A DNA stretch of 42,218 bases. It comes from a virus. Position numbers and translations under genes: made by a program. Shown piece by piece: positions 30,774 through 37,966 of the stretch; the stretch's first letter is position 1; every line of letters starts with the position of its first letter. The stretch spans positions 1 through 42,218 of the IMG/VR virus record IMGVR_UViG_3300043313_000919. One strand, 5' to 3'. Under the pieces are notes generated by a model. That model saw nothing but the letters and a program-made list of their open reading frames with translations, was not told where the DNA came from and made no database searches.

Positions 30774-31349
30774 ATGATTAGAACAATCGAGGCATCGATC
30801 GAGGGATTGGCGGCGGTGCTTATGCACCGATTCGAGGAGGCCGGTGAGGTCGAGGCCGAGGCGCGAGCGATCAAAATTGCCAACGCCACGCCACGCGAGA
30901 AGGCCGAGCGCACCGCATACCGGCGCCAGGATGGCACCCTCTACATGCCGGGGGCGGCCATCGCTCGGCTGCTGCGCGAGGCTGGTGGCAGTCACAAGCA
31001 AACCGGCAGCCGCAAAAGCCTTAAATACATCGTCCCAGCCGGTGTCATGATCCTTGACGACGAGATCGGTCTGCACGATGCGAGCGGTGACCCGCTCACC
31101 GAGATCGAGGTTGACTCGCGCCCGATCACGATTCCGTCGACCAAGGGCCGCATCATGCGCCACCGCGCACGCATAGAGAAGTGGCGCGCGACGTTCCACA
31201 TCGAGATCGATGAGACTGTGCTCGGAGTGCAAACGGTGCACCAGCTGCTCGAGGAGGGCGGCCGCCGTATCGGTGTGCTCGACTACCGGCCAGAACGTGG
31301 CGGACCTTTCGGCCGGTTCGCTGTGATCGCATGGGAAGAGATCTCGTGA
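30774..31349 (+). CDS. RAMP/Cas7-like fold phage protein, 191 aa
   Basis: The ATG at 30774 is chosen because the longer upstream frame only translates the pentamer array. The protein opens with 'IEASIEGLAAVLMHRF' and continues with 'ERTAYRRQDGTLYMPGAAIA', a mid part with 'GVMILDDEIGLHD' and an end motif 'IGVLDYRPERGGPFGRFAV'. This order (strand-helix start, small-residue loop, Gly-rich segment near the end) is like the phage proteins I associate with the RAMP/Cas7-like RRM fold, which bind single-stranded nucleic acid. That assignment is from pattern memory and is tentative. It heads the gene run that includes two nucleases and an SSB-like protein. Confidence 0.5.
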   Translation: MIRTIEASIEGLAAVLMHRFEEAGEVEAEARAIKIANATPREKAERTAYRRQDGTLYMPGAAIARLLREAGGSHKQTGSRKSLKYIVPAGVMILDDEIGLHDASGDPLTEIEVDSRPITIPSTKGRIMRHRARIEKWRATFHIEIDETVLGVQTVHQLLEEGGRRIGVLDYRPERGGPFGRFAVIAWEEIS

Positions 31350-31579
31350 CGTTGCGCGACGACCAGCTGCCACCTAAGGAGCTCTGGTTTGGCACAACCG
31401 AGGGCGAGTGGCCGCTCGCAGTGCTCCACAACGTGCCGCAGGTGATCGCCTGGCTCGAGGCAGGCGAGCCTGGCCGTAAGCGCAGGGCCTGGCGGGTGGT
31501 CAGCTACGAGCTCGGGCCCGAGCTCTGCGTCATCCGTAACCAGCCGATCTTGGCCGAGGTGACCGATGCAGGCAGCTGA
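31346..31579 (+). CDS. Hypothetical protein, 77 aa
   Basis: GTG at 31346 overlaps the RAMP-like stop by four bases and is preferred to the in-frame ATG at 31331. It contains 'PKELWFGTTEGEWPLAVLHN' and a strand-rich end. Unknown family. It overlaps the VRR-NUC gene by 14 bases. Confidence 0.65.
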   Translation: MTLRDDQLPPKELWFGTTEGEWPLAVLHNVPQVIAWLEAGEPGRKRRAWRVVSYELGPELCVIRNQPILAEVTDAGS

Positions 31580-31913
31580 CTACGCGCTCACCATGTCCGA
31601 GGATGACCTGCAGGCCGGCGTCGAGGAGCTGCTCACGTCTCTGGGATATCTCTGGTTTCACGATGAGGACAGCCGGCGCAACGAGGCCGGCCTGCCCGAT
31701 CTCATTGCCGTGCATGAACGCACGGGTTTCCTGCTCATCGTTGAGCTCAAAAAGGAAAACGGCAAAGCGCGGCCGAAACAAGCCCGCTGGCTGGCGGCGC
31801 TGCGCCGGCGTCAGCGCCAGGCCTATTTGTGCTGCATCTGGCGGCCGTCGCACTGGCGCAGCGGTGAAATCATGCGGGTGCTCAAACAAGGAGCGGGGGT
31901 ACTCAATGGCTAA
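31566..31913 (+). CDS. VRR-NUC domain nuclease
   Basis: 115-aa single-domain nuclease of the PD-(D/E)XK VRR-NUC family: 'EAGLPDLIAVHE' supplies the conserved G-x-P-D, 'LLIVELKKENGKARPKQARW' supplies E-x-K and the downstream Gln. Length equals the minimal phage version. Family members cut branched or flapped DNA, and in phages they are thought to act in recombination or replication intermediates. The start ATG lies inside the preceding gene. Confidence 0.88.
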   Translation: MQAADYALTMSEDDLQAGVEELLTSLGYLWFHDEDSRRNEAGLPDLIAVHERTGFLLIVELKKENGKARPKQARWLAALRRRQRQAYLCCIWRPSHWRSGEIMRVLKQGAGVLNG

Positions 31914-32106
31914 AAGCTACGTTCCCGAGCGCACCCTCGAGGTGCAGTACAACCCCCGCGCCGAGTGCAACATCGTGGGGTGCGATTGGGAGGTCGGCGC
32001 CTCGCGGTCGGCGCGGCAGCGCGCCAAGGATCATGTCAGATTCACCGGTCACGAGGTCATCATCACCGTCGAGCGCATAGCAACCTGGGGGCCGAAAGAT
32101 GGATGA
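31906..32106 (+). CDS. C2H2-like mini zinc finger, 66 aa (copy 1)
   Basis: Contains Cys-x4-Cys ('CNIVGC'), an aromatic 'DWEVG' spacer and His-x5-His ('DHVRFTGH'), then a beta hairpin 'EVIITVERIATWGP'. Two other small genes in the window (36619, 37755) share the layout, so they are paralogues. The metal ligands suggest DNA or RNA binding. ATG at 31906 behind GGAGCGGGGG. Confidence 0.75.
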   Translation: MAKSYVPERTLEVQYNPRAECNIVGCDWEVGASRSARQRAKDHVRFTGHEVIITVERIATWGPKDG

Positions 32107-32434
32107 GACCGAGCAGCTGCGCGAGGTCATCAAGAAGCTGCAGACCACGGTGCGCCGACTCGAGGGCGAGATCGAGGATCTCACCGAGGAGCGTGACAAC
32201 GCCGAGGAGATCGCTGAGGAGGCGCAAGACCTCGAGGGCAGCATCACCGGCGTGGTGGTCGAGGCGATCGCCGTGACGTGGCGCGACGGGCCGACCGCCG
32301 GCATGCAGCTGGTGGCTGACGCGCTGCCCGGTGAGCACTGGCCTGACGTGTCGCACGACTGGCTCAGCCGCTGGCAGGCTCGGACAGCTGCTCAGTGCAT
32401 GCATCCCAACGTGTACATCACGGCGGCGATATGA
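32099..32434 (+). CDS. Coiled-coil protein, 111 aa
   Basis: Residues 1-50 form an acidic coiled coil ('IKKLQTTVRRLEGEIEDLTEE'). The remainder has 'VTWRDGPTAGMQLVADALPG' and ends in 'CMHPNVYITAAI'. Function unknown. It overlaps both neighbours by a few bases. Confidence 0.65.
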   Translation: MDETEQLREVIKKLQTTVRRLEGEIEDLTEERDNAEEIAEEAQDLEGSITGVVVEAIAVTWRDGPTAGMQLVADALPGEHWPDVSHDWLSRWQARTAAQCMHPNVYITAAI

Positions 32435-32613
32435 CCAGGGACGACTACCATCGGCGGCGGCTCAACGGCGTGGTCGACGTGCACGAGGCGCCGGCCAAGC
32501 CGCGCCGGCGCGCACCCCTACCGGCCGGCCTGCAGGCCGTGATCATTGTCGAGGTCGCCATCATCTTGCTGCTCGGCGGCGTGCTCCTCGGGTTTGGGTT
32601 GGCGCTGTGGTGA
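32431..32613 (+). CDS. Small membrane protein, 60 aa
   Basis: A basic N-terminal half precedes one transmembrane helix at about residues 35-58 ('VIIVEVAIILLLGGVLLGF'). The ATG at 32431 overlaps the previous stop by four bases. Confidence 0.65.
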   Translation: MTRDDYHRRRLNGVVDVHEAPAKPRRRAPLPAGLQAVIIVEVAIILLLGGVLLGFGLALW

Positions 32614-33200
32614 TGTGGTCGCTGGTGTTCCTGGCGTGGCTGTTCAAGCCCATACGCCGCGCTGTGGCCGATCTGGTCAGAGATGTCATCGACGGCCACG
32701 TCTGGGCCTATGAGGTGCTGCGCGATCGCCACCGGGCCAACCAGGCGCGTACGCGATTTGTCAAGGCCTACGCTCGCGGCGGCGGCCGGCCGCACGGCGT
32801 CATGGTCATTCAGACCAGCGGGCTCGAGCCTGGCTATGTACCTCCGTCGGCCTCCCTCATCGGAGGTTGGAGCGGGCCACCCTGGCCGGCGTTACCCGAG
32901 CTCGATGAGCACCTGGCCGATGACCGCCAGATCGTCGGCGCGCTCAATGACATCGAGGCCTGGCAGCGCAAGGCCAATGACCGCGAGCGCTGGGCGTATG
33001 AGGTGATCGCGCGGCCGCATCTCGTGCCGTTTGACGCACCCGGTGAGGTGGTACGCCAGTGGGGCGGGCAGACCCTATGCGAAACCGAGCTCGCCGGCGC
33101 GCTCCACAAGTACCACCCGGCCTATCGCGTCTCGATGTATTACGACACGAGCCGCGATGTGTACCGAGTCCGATTCCGTGAAAGGGGATCACCCCAATGA
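32613..33200 (+). CDS. Hypothetical protein, 195 aa
   Basis: A short hydrophobic start ('WSLVFLAWLF') may anchor it at the membrane, followed by a helical region ('VWAYEVLRDRHRANQA') and a soluble C-terminus with 'LAGALHKYHPAYRVSMYYD'. No known motif. ATG at 32613, or GTG at 32610 (GTGATG). Confidence 0.65.
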   Translation: MWSLVFLAWLFKPIRRAVADLVRDVIDGHVWAYEVLRDRHRANQARTRFVKAYARGGGRPHGVMVIQTSGLEPGYVPPSASLIGGWSGPPWPALPELDEHLADDRQIVGALNDIEAWQRKANDRERWAYEVIARPHLVPFDAPGEVVRQWGGQTLCETELAGALHKYHPAYRVSMYYDTSRDVYRVRFRERGSPQ

Positions 33201-33556
33201 TTAGCCAGGCCAGGCTCGAGGAGCTCGAGCAAAGTCTCAATGAAATCGCCGATCGAAAACTGGTCGGCGAATTGCTTGCCGAGATACGGGCGCTGCGCCT
33301 GCAGGTGCAACTGCTCGAGCAGGCACTGCTCGAGCAGCCCGACATCGACACCGGCGTCAGCCTGTACTACCGGCCACCGGACAGCGACCGCATCGTGCCG
33401 ATGATCCCGAGGGCCGCGGTGCCGCGCATTCACGCCGAGGCGCTCAACCTGGCGGCCGCCGAGCTCGAGGCCGAGAAGGTTGCCGGCACGCAGCAGTGGA
33501 AGACCTGGGCGGCCTCGTGGCTGCGCCGGCGAGCTCAGCGTGTCACCGGCCAATGA
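33197..33556 (+). CDS. Coiled-coil protein, 119 aa
   Basis: Residues 1-45 form a Leu/Glu-rich coiled coil ('LVGELLAEIRALRLQVQLLE'). The rest contains 'SLYYRPPDSDRIVPMIP' and a basic helix. Unknown function; it overlaps both neighbours by four bases. Confidence 0.7.
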   Translation: MISQARLEELEQSLNEIADRKLVGELLAEIRALRLQVQLLEQALLEQPDIDTGVSLYYRPPDSDRIVPMIPRAAVPRIHAEALNLAAAELEAEKVAGTQQWKTWAASWLRRRAQRVTGQ

Positions 33557-33795
33557 TTCGGGTTTACACCAGCAAGCAGGCGCAGCGAGCGCACCTGCTG
33601 CCCGAGTACGGTCAGGGGCCTAACTCGCACACGCCGGCGCTGTGCGGACGCACACCTAGTTGGTTCGGCTATTGGATGGGCACCGGCAGCTGGGCAGAGT
33701 CCGAACACGTCAAAGCGCTGCAGCTGTGCCGTCAGTGTGAGCGTGTCGCCTCGCAAAATGTCAGCGCCGAGGTGCAGGATGACCAAGCCAACTAG
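33553..33795 (+). CDS. Small Cys-containing phage protein, 80 aa
   Basis: Carries 'ALCGR', 'SWFGYW' and 'QLCRQCERV', a pattern I know from short actinophage proteins with a Cys-x2-Cys knuckle that follow small structural or replication genes. It probably binds zinc. It precedes the exonuclease gene by 15 bases. Confidence 0.65.
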   Translation: MIRVYTSKQAQRAHLLPEYGQGPNSHTPALCGRTPSWFGYWMGTGSWAESEHVKALQLCRQCERVASQNVSAEVQDDQAN

Positions 33796-33810
33796 GGGAA
33801 GGCGCCAGCG

Positions 33811-34926
33811 GTGCAACGCATTGACGGACTTGACTACATCACCATCCCGCGCAAGCCAAAGCGGGACCGATACGGACGTCCGCGCGTGTGGCTGCCCGGC
33901 TTCCAGCCCGACCTGAGTGGCACCGCCGAGGCCGAGCAGGCCAACGATGAGGCCAAGCGCTCATACACCCGCTGCACCAAATTCATCGACGTCATCGACG
34001 ACGAATATCAGCTGGTGCTGTGGAAGCTGCGCCAGGTGCTGCGCGGCGCGGTGATGGCTGAGGATGTGGTGCTCAGCGCCGCCGGCCTGGGTCCGCAGCC
34101 CGACAAGTTCGAGGCCCATGACGGGTACGTCGAGTGGCGAGAAAAGTACAACAAGCTGACGCGCGAGCTCACCAACATCGCGCGCTCGGGTGCCAAGGCC
34201 AACATCGGCGATGCGTTGCACGCGTTCAGCGAGCGCCTTGACCGCGGCCTCGACGTCGACCCGCGCGAGGTGCCCGAGCGGTACCACCAGCACCTGCGCA
34301 ACTACATGGCGGCGACTGCTGAGCTCCGCTCGATTCATATCGAGCGGTTCATGGTGTGCGATGAGCTCGGCGTCGGCGGCACCCCCGATCGGGTGCTACT
34401 CGATGAGCGAGACCGAATCGTTATCGGCGATGTCAAGACGGGCAACGTCGATTACGACCCCGAGAAGATTGCCCGGCAGCTGGCCATCTACAGCCGCAGT
34501 CAGTTCTACGATGACGCGACCGGTCGGCGCTGGCTCGACCACCCAATCGACCAGGAGTGGGGCACCGTCATCAAGCTCGACGCTCGCACCGGTATCTGCG
34601 AGCTCATCGACGTCAACCTCACCGAGGGCTGGGAGGGCGTCCTCACGTGCCAGCGGGTACGCAGCGAGCGCAACCGCAAGGTCACCGTGCGCCCGCACAT
34701 CTCGCCCAATGCCCCGGTGCTGCCATCTGCAGAGGAGGTGACACCTGAAACCTTGGCGGCGATCATCACAGCGATCGGCGCCGCACCCTCACCAGAGGCG
34801 CTCGACCAGATATGGCAAGCGGCCGCGCATCTTTGGACCGAGGCGATGACCGAGCGAGTCAAGGAGCGACTCGGCGAGCTCACGCTCGAGGCCGCAGGGC
34901 CCATGCTCACCGTCGTCAGCGGGTAA
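33811..34926 (+). CDS. Cas4/RecB-like PD-(D/E)XK exonuclease
   Basis: A 371-aa nuclease. Conserved elements in order are His137 in 'GDALHAFSERL', Asp193 in 'GGTPDRVL', Asp207-x-Lys209 in 'IGDVKT' and Gln223 in 'ARQLAIY', the RecB-family layout. Actinophage proteins of this kind are usually labelled Cas4-family exonucleases; they resect DNA ends for recombination or replication. I do not see the full set of four cysteines that Cas4 uses for an iron-sulphur cluster, so RecB-like is the safer name. GTG start. It lies just before an SSB-like gene. Confidence 0.85.
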   Translation: MQRIDGLDYITIPRKPKRDRYGRPRVWLPGFQPDLSGTAEAEQANDEAKRSYTRCTKFIDVIDDEYQLVLWKLRQVLRGAVMAEDVVLSAAGLGPQPDKFEAHDGYVEWREKYNKLTRELTNIARSGAKANIGDALHAFSERLDRGLDVDPREVPERYHQHLRNYMAATAELRSIHIERFMVCDELGVGGTPDRVLLDERDRIVIGDVKTGNVDYDPEKIARQLAIYSRSQFYDDATGRRWLDHPIDQEWGTVIKLDARTGICELIDVNLTEGWEGVLTCQRVRSERNRKVTVRPHISPNAPVLPSAEEVTPETLAAIITAIGAAPSPEALDQIWQAAAHLWTEAMTERVKERLGELTLEAAGPMLTVVSG

Positions 34927-34967
34927 CCCCGCATCAAATCAAAACGTCTAAACGAATTGGGAGAACA

Positions 34968-35603
34968 ATGTCAGACGATTACGCCAAGCCAGGCAAGCCA
35001 GTGGCGCCACCGCCGAAACCGGGCTTTGACTGGCCGCGGTACAACGGGCGCCTATTGATCATTTGGCCTCGGAGCTATGAGGCTGGCAAGCAGACCCGTT
35101 ACGGCGAGCGCGACGTGGTGCGGGCCGACATCATGGTTGTCGACACCGGGGAACAACTGCGCGACGTCGCTATCTTCCCGTACTACCTGGTGACGCAGCT
35201 GCGCGACACATTGGGCGGCAAGGTGCTCGGCCGGCTCGGTCAAGACCTCAGCCAGACGGGCAAATCGCCGTGGATTCTGTTCGAGGCCACCGACGCCGAC
35301 ATCGCTCAAGCCAAGGCGTTTGAGGCCAACGGACATCGGCCGCTGGGCCCATCACAGCCGGTTCAGCAGGCGCAGCCGGTATACCAGGGCCCACCGCAAC
35401 AGCAGCCTCAGCAGGCGCCGCAGCAGCAATACCCACAGGCACAGCCGGCACAGCAGGGCCAGCCCTACCAGGGCCAGCCGGCGTACGACCAGGGCCAGCC
35501 GCAACAGCAGCCGGCACAGCAGGCGCCTCAGCAACAGCCACCGCAGCAGCAATGGCCTCAGCCGGCGCAGCAAGCAGCACCCCAAGCGCAGCGACCATGG
35601 TGA
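34968..35603 (+). CDS. SSB-like OB-fold protein with Gln/Pro-rich tail, 211 aa
   Basis: Residues of about 15-115 form a strand-rich domain with 'RYNGRLLIIWPRSYE', 'RADIMVVDTGEQLRDVAIFP' and 'ILFEATDADIAQAKAF', compatible with an OB fold. Residues 125-211 are almost only Gln, Pro, Ala and Tyr and end in 'RPW', comparable to the flexible tail and tip of bacterial SSB although the tip is not acidic. It follows the exonuclease gene after 41 bases, behind GGGAGAA. A role in protecting single strands during replication is inferred. Confidence 0.6.
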   Translation: MSDDYAKPGKPVAPPPKPGFDWPRYNGRLLIIWPRSYEAGKQTRYGERDVVRADIMVVDTGEQLRDVAIFPYYLVTQLRDTLGGKVLGRLGQDLSQTGKSPWILFEATDADIAQAKAFEANGHRPLGPSQPVQQAQPVYQGPPQQQPQQAPQQQYPQAQPAQQGQPYQGQPAYDQGQPQQQPAQQAPQQQPPQQQWPQPAQQAAPQAQRPW

Positions 35604-35947
35604 GCACGGTGGGCACCCTGGCCACCTCGGTGCGTCAGCAGGTCATGACCTGCCCGTCGTGCGATAAGCCGATCATGGCCGAGCTCGCGCTCAGGGCCGA
35701 GCAGCCAGACGGCAGCCTCACCGGTGCTGCCGGCAAGGAGGTCAGGTTGACCGCCACCCTGGTCGGGGTCAAGGTCGACCACGACTGCCTGCCCAAGGCG
35801 ACTCGCTCCTCGACACCGCGCAAACCTCGGCAGCCAGCTGGGCACACGCCAGTGCCGGCAGTCGAGGATGAGCCGGGGCCGTTGCCGGCACCGGCGAGCG
35901 CACTGGCTGAGGCGCACCGCAACCAGCTGAAAGCGAGGCGCGGCTAA
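35597..35947 (+). CDS. Zinc-ribbon-like protein, 116 aa
   Basis: Starts with ATG (or the GTG three bases later) overlapping the SSB-like stop. It contains 'TCPSCDKPI' near residue 20 and a second Cys in 'DHDCLPK', so a Cys-His metal site is likely, followed by a long Pro/Ala/Arg tail. It shares one base with the next gene. Confidence 0.65.
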   Translation: MVSTVGTLATSVRQQVMTCPSCDKPIMAELALRAEQPDGSLTGAAGKEVRLTATLVGVKVDHDCLPKATRSSTPRKPRQPAGHTPVPAVEDEPGPLPAPASALAEAHRNQLKARRG

Positions 35948-36372
35948 TGGGCATCGACAACAAGTACGGCCGCGTCATGTTCGAGTACGGCAGCATCGGC
36001 GAGGACGAACCGGTGTTCGTGCTGCGAGCTCGTGACTCGCTGAGCGTCGGCCACATCCTCATGTACGGCGTGCTGTGCGAGGCAGCCGGCTCACCGCCGG
36101 AACACCTCGCGGCGATCGAGGAGGCCATCGATCAGTTTGAGGCCTGGCAGGCCGACAACATTGAACAGCTGCGACTGCCGACCTCGGCCGAGTATTGGGC
36201 GCGGGTGCGAGCCTCTCATCTGTCGGGAAGGTTGCCGGCGACCCCCATGTGCCGAGCGATCGCAGACGCCAAGGCCACCGCTGAGGTCGTGCGCGGCCTC
36301 CTCAACGACCCCGGCGTCACGGTCGGCGAGGACCATTACAAGGCGAGGCCGGACGTCGAGCCGGGGTCGTAA
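35947..36372 (+). CDS. Hypothetical protein, 141 aa
   Basis: Probably alpha/beta, with 'GEDEPVFVLRARDSLSVGH' and helical 'HLAAIEEAIDQFEAWQADNI'. A related small protein in actinophages is of unknown role. The start shares one base with the preceding stop, and its stop shares one base with the next ATG. Confidence 0.7.
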   Translation: MGIDNKYGRVMFEYGSIGEDEPVFVLRARDSLSVGHILMYGVLCEAAGSPPEHLAAIEEAIDQFEAWQADNIEQLRLPTSAEYWARVRASHLSGRLPATPMCRAIADAKATAEVVRGLLNDPGVTVGEDHYKARPDVEPGS

Positions 36373-36533
36373 TGGGTTGGCTCGATGACCTGTTTGGCGC
36401 ACCCAAGAAGTGCGGCAAGCCGGTGATTGTCGAGGTCAGAGTGCCGGGATTCTGGGGCGACAAGAAGGTGCCCAAGACCATGGCATGCACAAGAGGCCCG
36501 GGCCATTGGGGCGGCTGCGACCCAATGGCGTAG
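36372..36533 (+). CDS. Small Cys-containing protein, 53 aa
   Basis: ATG-to-TAG frame overlapping the preceding stop by one base. It contains a 'PKKCGKP' start and 'ACTRGPGHWGGCDP', giving three cysteines and a histidine for a possible metal site. Unknown function. Confidence 0.55.
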   Translation: MGWLDDLFGAPKKCGKPVIVEVRVPGFWGDKKVPKTMACTRGPGHWGGCDPMA

Positions 36534-36554
36534 CCGCTGGCCCGTATCAGAACA

Positions 36555-36597
36555 GACAACACCGCTCGTAAAACCCCCGAGCACGAGCGGTGTTGTC
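36555..36597 (+). terminator. Perfect 15-bp hairpin
   Basis: GACAACACCGCTCGT at 36555-36569 pairs exactly with ACGAGCGGTGTTGTC at 36583-36597 around a 13-base loop. It lies between the 53-aa gene and the second mini zinc finger. No T-run follows, so it could be an operator, an RNA-processing site or a partial terminator dividing the early operon. Confidence 0.65.
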
Positions 36598-36618
36598 GAC
36601 CTCAGGGGGAGGACAGAA

Positions 36619-36825
36619 GTGACAGCAGTGACGAAAGTGCACGAAATCGAGGTGCAGCAGCGGCTCACGATGAGGCTGCGAGCCCGGTGCGAAACCGACG
36701 GCTGCGGCCGCACGTGGACCTACAGCAAGCGCACCCTCAAGGTCGCTAAGGATCACGCGCGTGCCAAGGGTCACGAGGTGGCGATCATCGAGGAGACCAT
36801 CACCGTCTGGGCGCCGGCGTCATGA
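36619..36825 (+). CDS. C2H2-like mini zinc finger, 68 aa (copy 2)
   Basis: Cys-x4-Cys ('CETDGC'), a Trp-containing spacer ('RTWTYSKRTLK') and His-x5-His ('DHARAKGH'), then 'EVAIIEETITVWAP'. The end of the protein is closely similar to copy 1. GTG at 36619 behind GGGGGAGGAC. Confidence 0.78.
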   Translation: MTAVTKVHEIEVQQRLTMRLRARCETDGCGRTWTYSKRTLKVAKDHARAKGHEVAIIEETITVWAPAS

Positions 36826-37106
36826 CGTGGGATGAGGCGCTCGCGTTGGCCAAGGCCAACGGTTACGTCGTGCTCAAGGAGACGTCATACCGCCGCGCGC
36901 AGGAGCGGCAGCGCATCGCTCAGGTGATTGCTGAGGATGAAAGACGCCGGCGCGAGAGTGCTGAGGAGTGGGCCCGCGGCTGCCTCTACGATGAGCGCCG
37001 CATCGCAGAGCGGTTGACGTTCGTCTATGGCGTCGCTCGAGCTCACGGCGCCACCGTCGAGGAGCTCGGCGCCGACCCGATCACCAGGCCACCGAGGCAG
37101 CGATGA
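36822..37106 (+). CDS. Hypothetical helical protein, 94 aa
   Basis: An almost wholly helical, Arg/Glu-rich protein ('YRRAQERQRIAQVIAEDERR'), likely coiled coil. It overlaps the zinc finger stop and the prim-pol start by four bases each, so it is coupled to replication genes. Unknown function. Confidence 0.65.
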   Translation: MTWDEALALAKANGYVVLKETSYRRAQERQRIAQVIAEDERRRRESAEEWARGCLYDERRIAERLTFVYGVARAHGATVEELGADPITRPPRQR

Positions 37107-37768
37107 CCGCGCCAACGGTGGCCGATCTCGAGCCAGCCCTGCAGCTGGCCATGAGCCTCGGCAATTGGCCCAAGGTGGCCGAGCTCGAGCAGCTGCTCGA
37201 CCAGGCGCAACAGCGAGAGCGCGTACCACCCCCGCCAATGGTGAGTGCGGCACTGTGGTACGCCCAGCAAGGCCTGCGAGTCTTCCCCTGCCTGCCACTC
37301 GACAAACGGCCGGCGACACCCAACGGATTCCTCGACGCCACCACCGACCCCGAGGTCATCGCCAGCTGGTGGGCCTACAGCGGCCGCGAGTTCAACGTCG
37401 GCATTGCCACCGGGCACCTGGTCGATGTCATCGACGTCGATCCCGCCGGCGTCCGCACCTGGGTGCAGATGCTCGAGGATGGCCTCGAGCTCGACGTCGT
37501 TGGATCTGCCACCACCCGCCGGCCGGCCGGCCTGCACTTCTATGTGCCGGCGAGCGGCATGACCACCGATCCGGGCGACCCCAACAGCGGGCACGCCGGC
37601 GTCGATTTCAAGGGCCTCGGCGGCTATGTGATCGCACCGCCGTCGGTGGTGGCGCTGCATGCGCATGAGGTGCCCGACGAGCTCAGCTGGCAGGGCCCGC
37701 CGCGTCAGATCAGATACCGCTGGCTGCGGCCGCTCGAGCTCGGGAGGTGGGCGCGTGGCCAGGCCTGA
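37103..37768 (+). CDS. Stand-alone prim-pol (AEP) domain
   Basis: A 221-aa archaeo-eukaryotic primase-polymerase catalytic domain. The metal motif is Asp111-x-Asp113 in 'VIDVDPAG', followed by His145 in 'AGLHFYV' and Asp168 in 'VDFKGLGGYVIAPPS'. It makes primers, and possibly extends them, for phage replication. Usually this domain is fused to a PriCT and helicase part; here it ends early, and those parts are in the ATPase gene at 37967. A zinc finger gene overlaps its 3' end by 14 bases and sits between the two halves. Confidence 0.9.
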   Translation: MTAPTVADLEPALQLAMSLGNWPKVAELEQLLDQAQQRERVPPPPMVSAALWYAQQGLRVFPCLPLDKRPATPNGFLDATTDPEVIASWWAYSGREFNVGIATGHLVDVIDVDPAGVRTWVQMLEDGLELDVVGSATTRRPAGLHFYVPASGMTTDPGDPNSGHAGVDFKGLGGYVIAPPSVVALHAHEVPDELSWQGPPRQIRYRWLRPLELGRWARGQA

Positions 37769-37949
37769 CTACCGCTCCGAATGTTTCGACTGCGCTTGGC
37801 GCTCCGCTCGGCAGACCACCGACGCTGCGCGGCGCCACGCCAAGCGCACCGGGCACACGGCGGCGTGCGTCGTTGAGGTCGACCACATCTATCGAGGCAA
37901 CCCCGCCGCCGCCGCACCCCCCAACCAGCCAGCCATACCAGGCACCTGA
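37755..37949 (+). CDS. C2H2-like mini zinc finger, 64 aa (copy 3)
   Basis: GTG start inside the prim-pol 3' end. It contains Cys-x2-Cys ('CFDC'), a Trp spacer and His-x5-His ('RHAKRTGH'), then 'ACVVEVDHIYRG'. It is related to copies 1 and 2 but has a shorter Cys spacing. Its place between prim-pol and ATPase suggests that it may attach to or regulate that complex. Confidence 0.72.
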   Translation: MARPDYRSECFDCAWRSARQTTDAARRHAKRTGHTAACVVEVDHIYRGNPAAAAPPNQPAIPGT

Positions 37950-37966
37950 GATCGGCAGCTGCCCCC

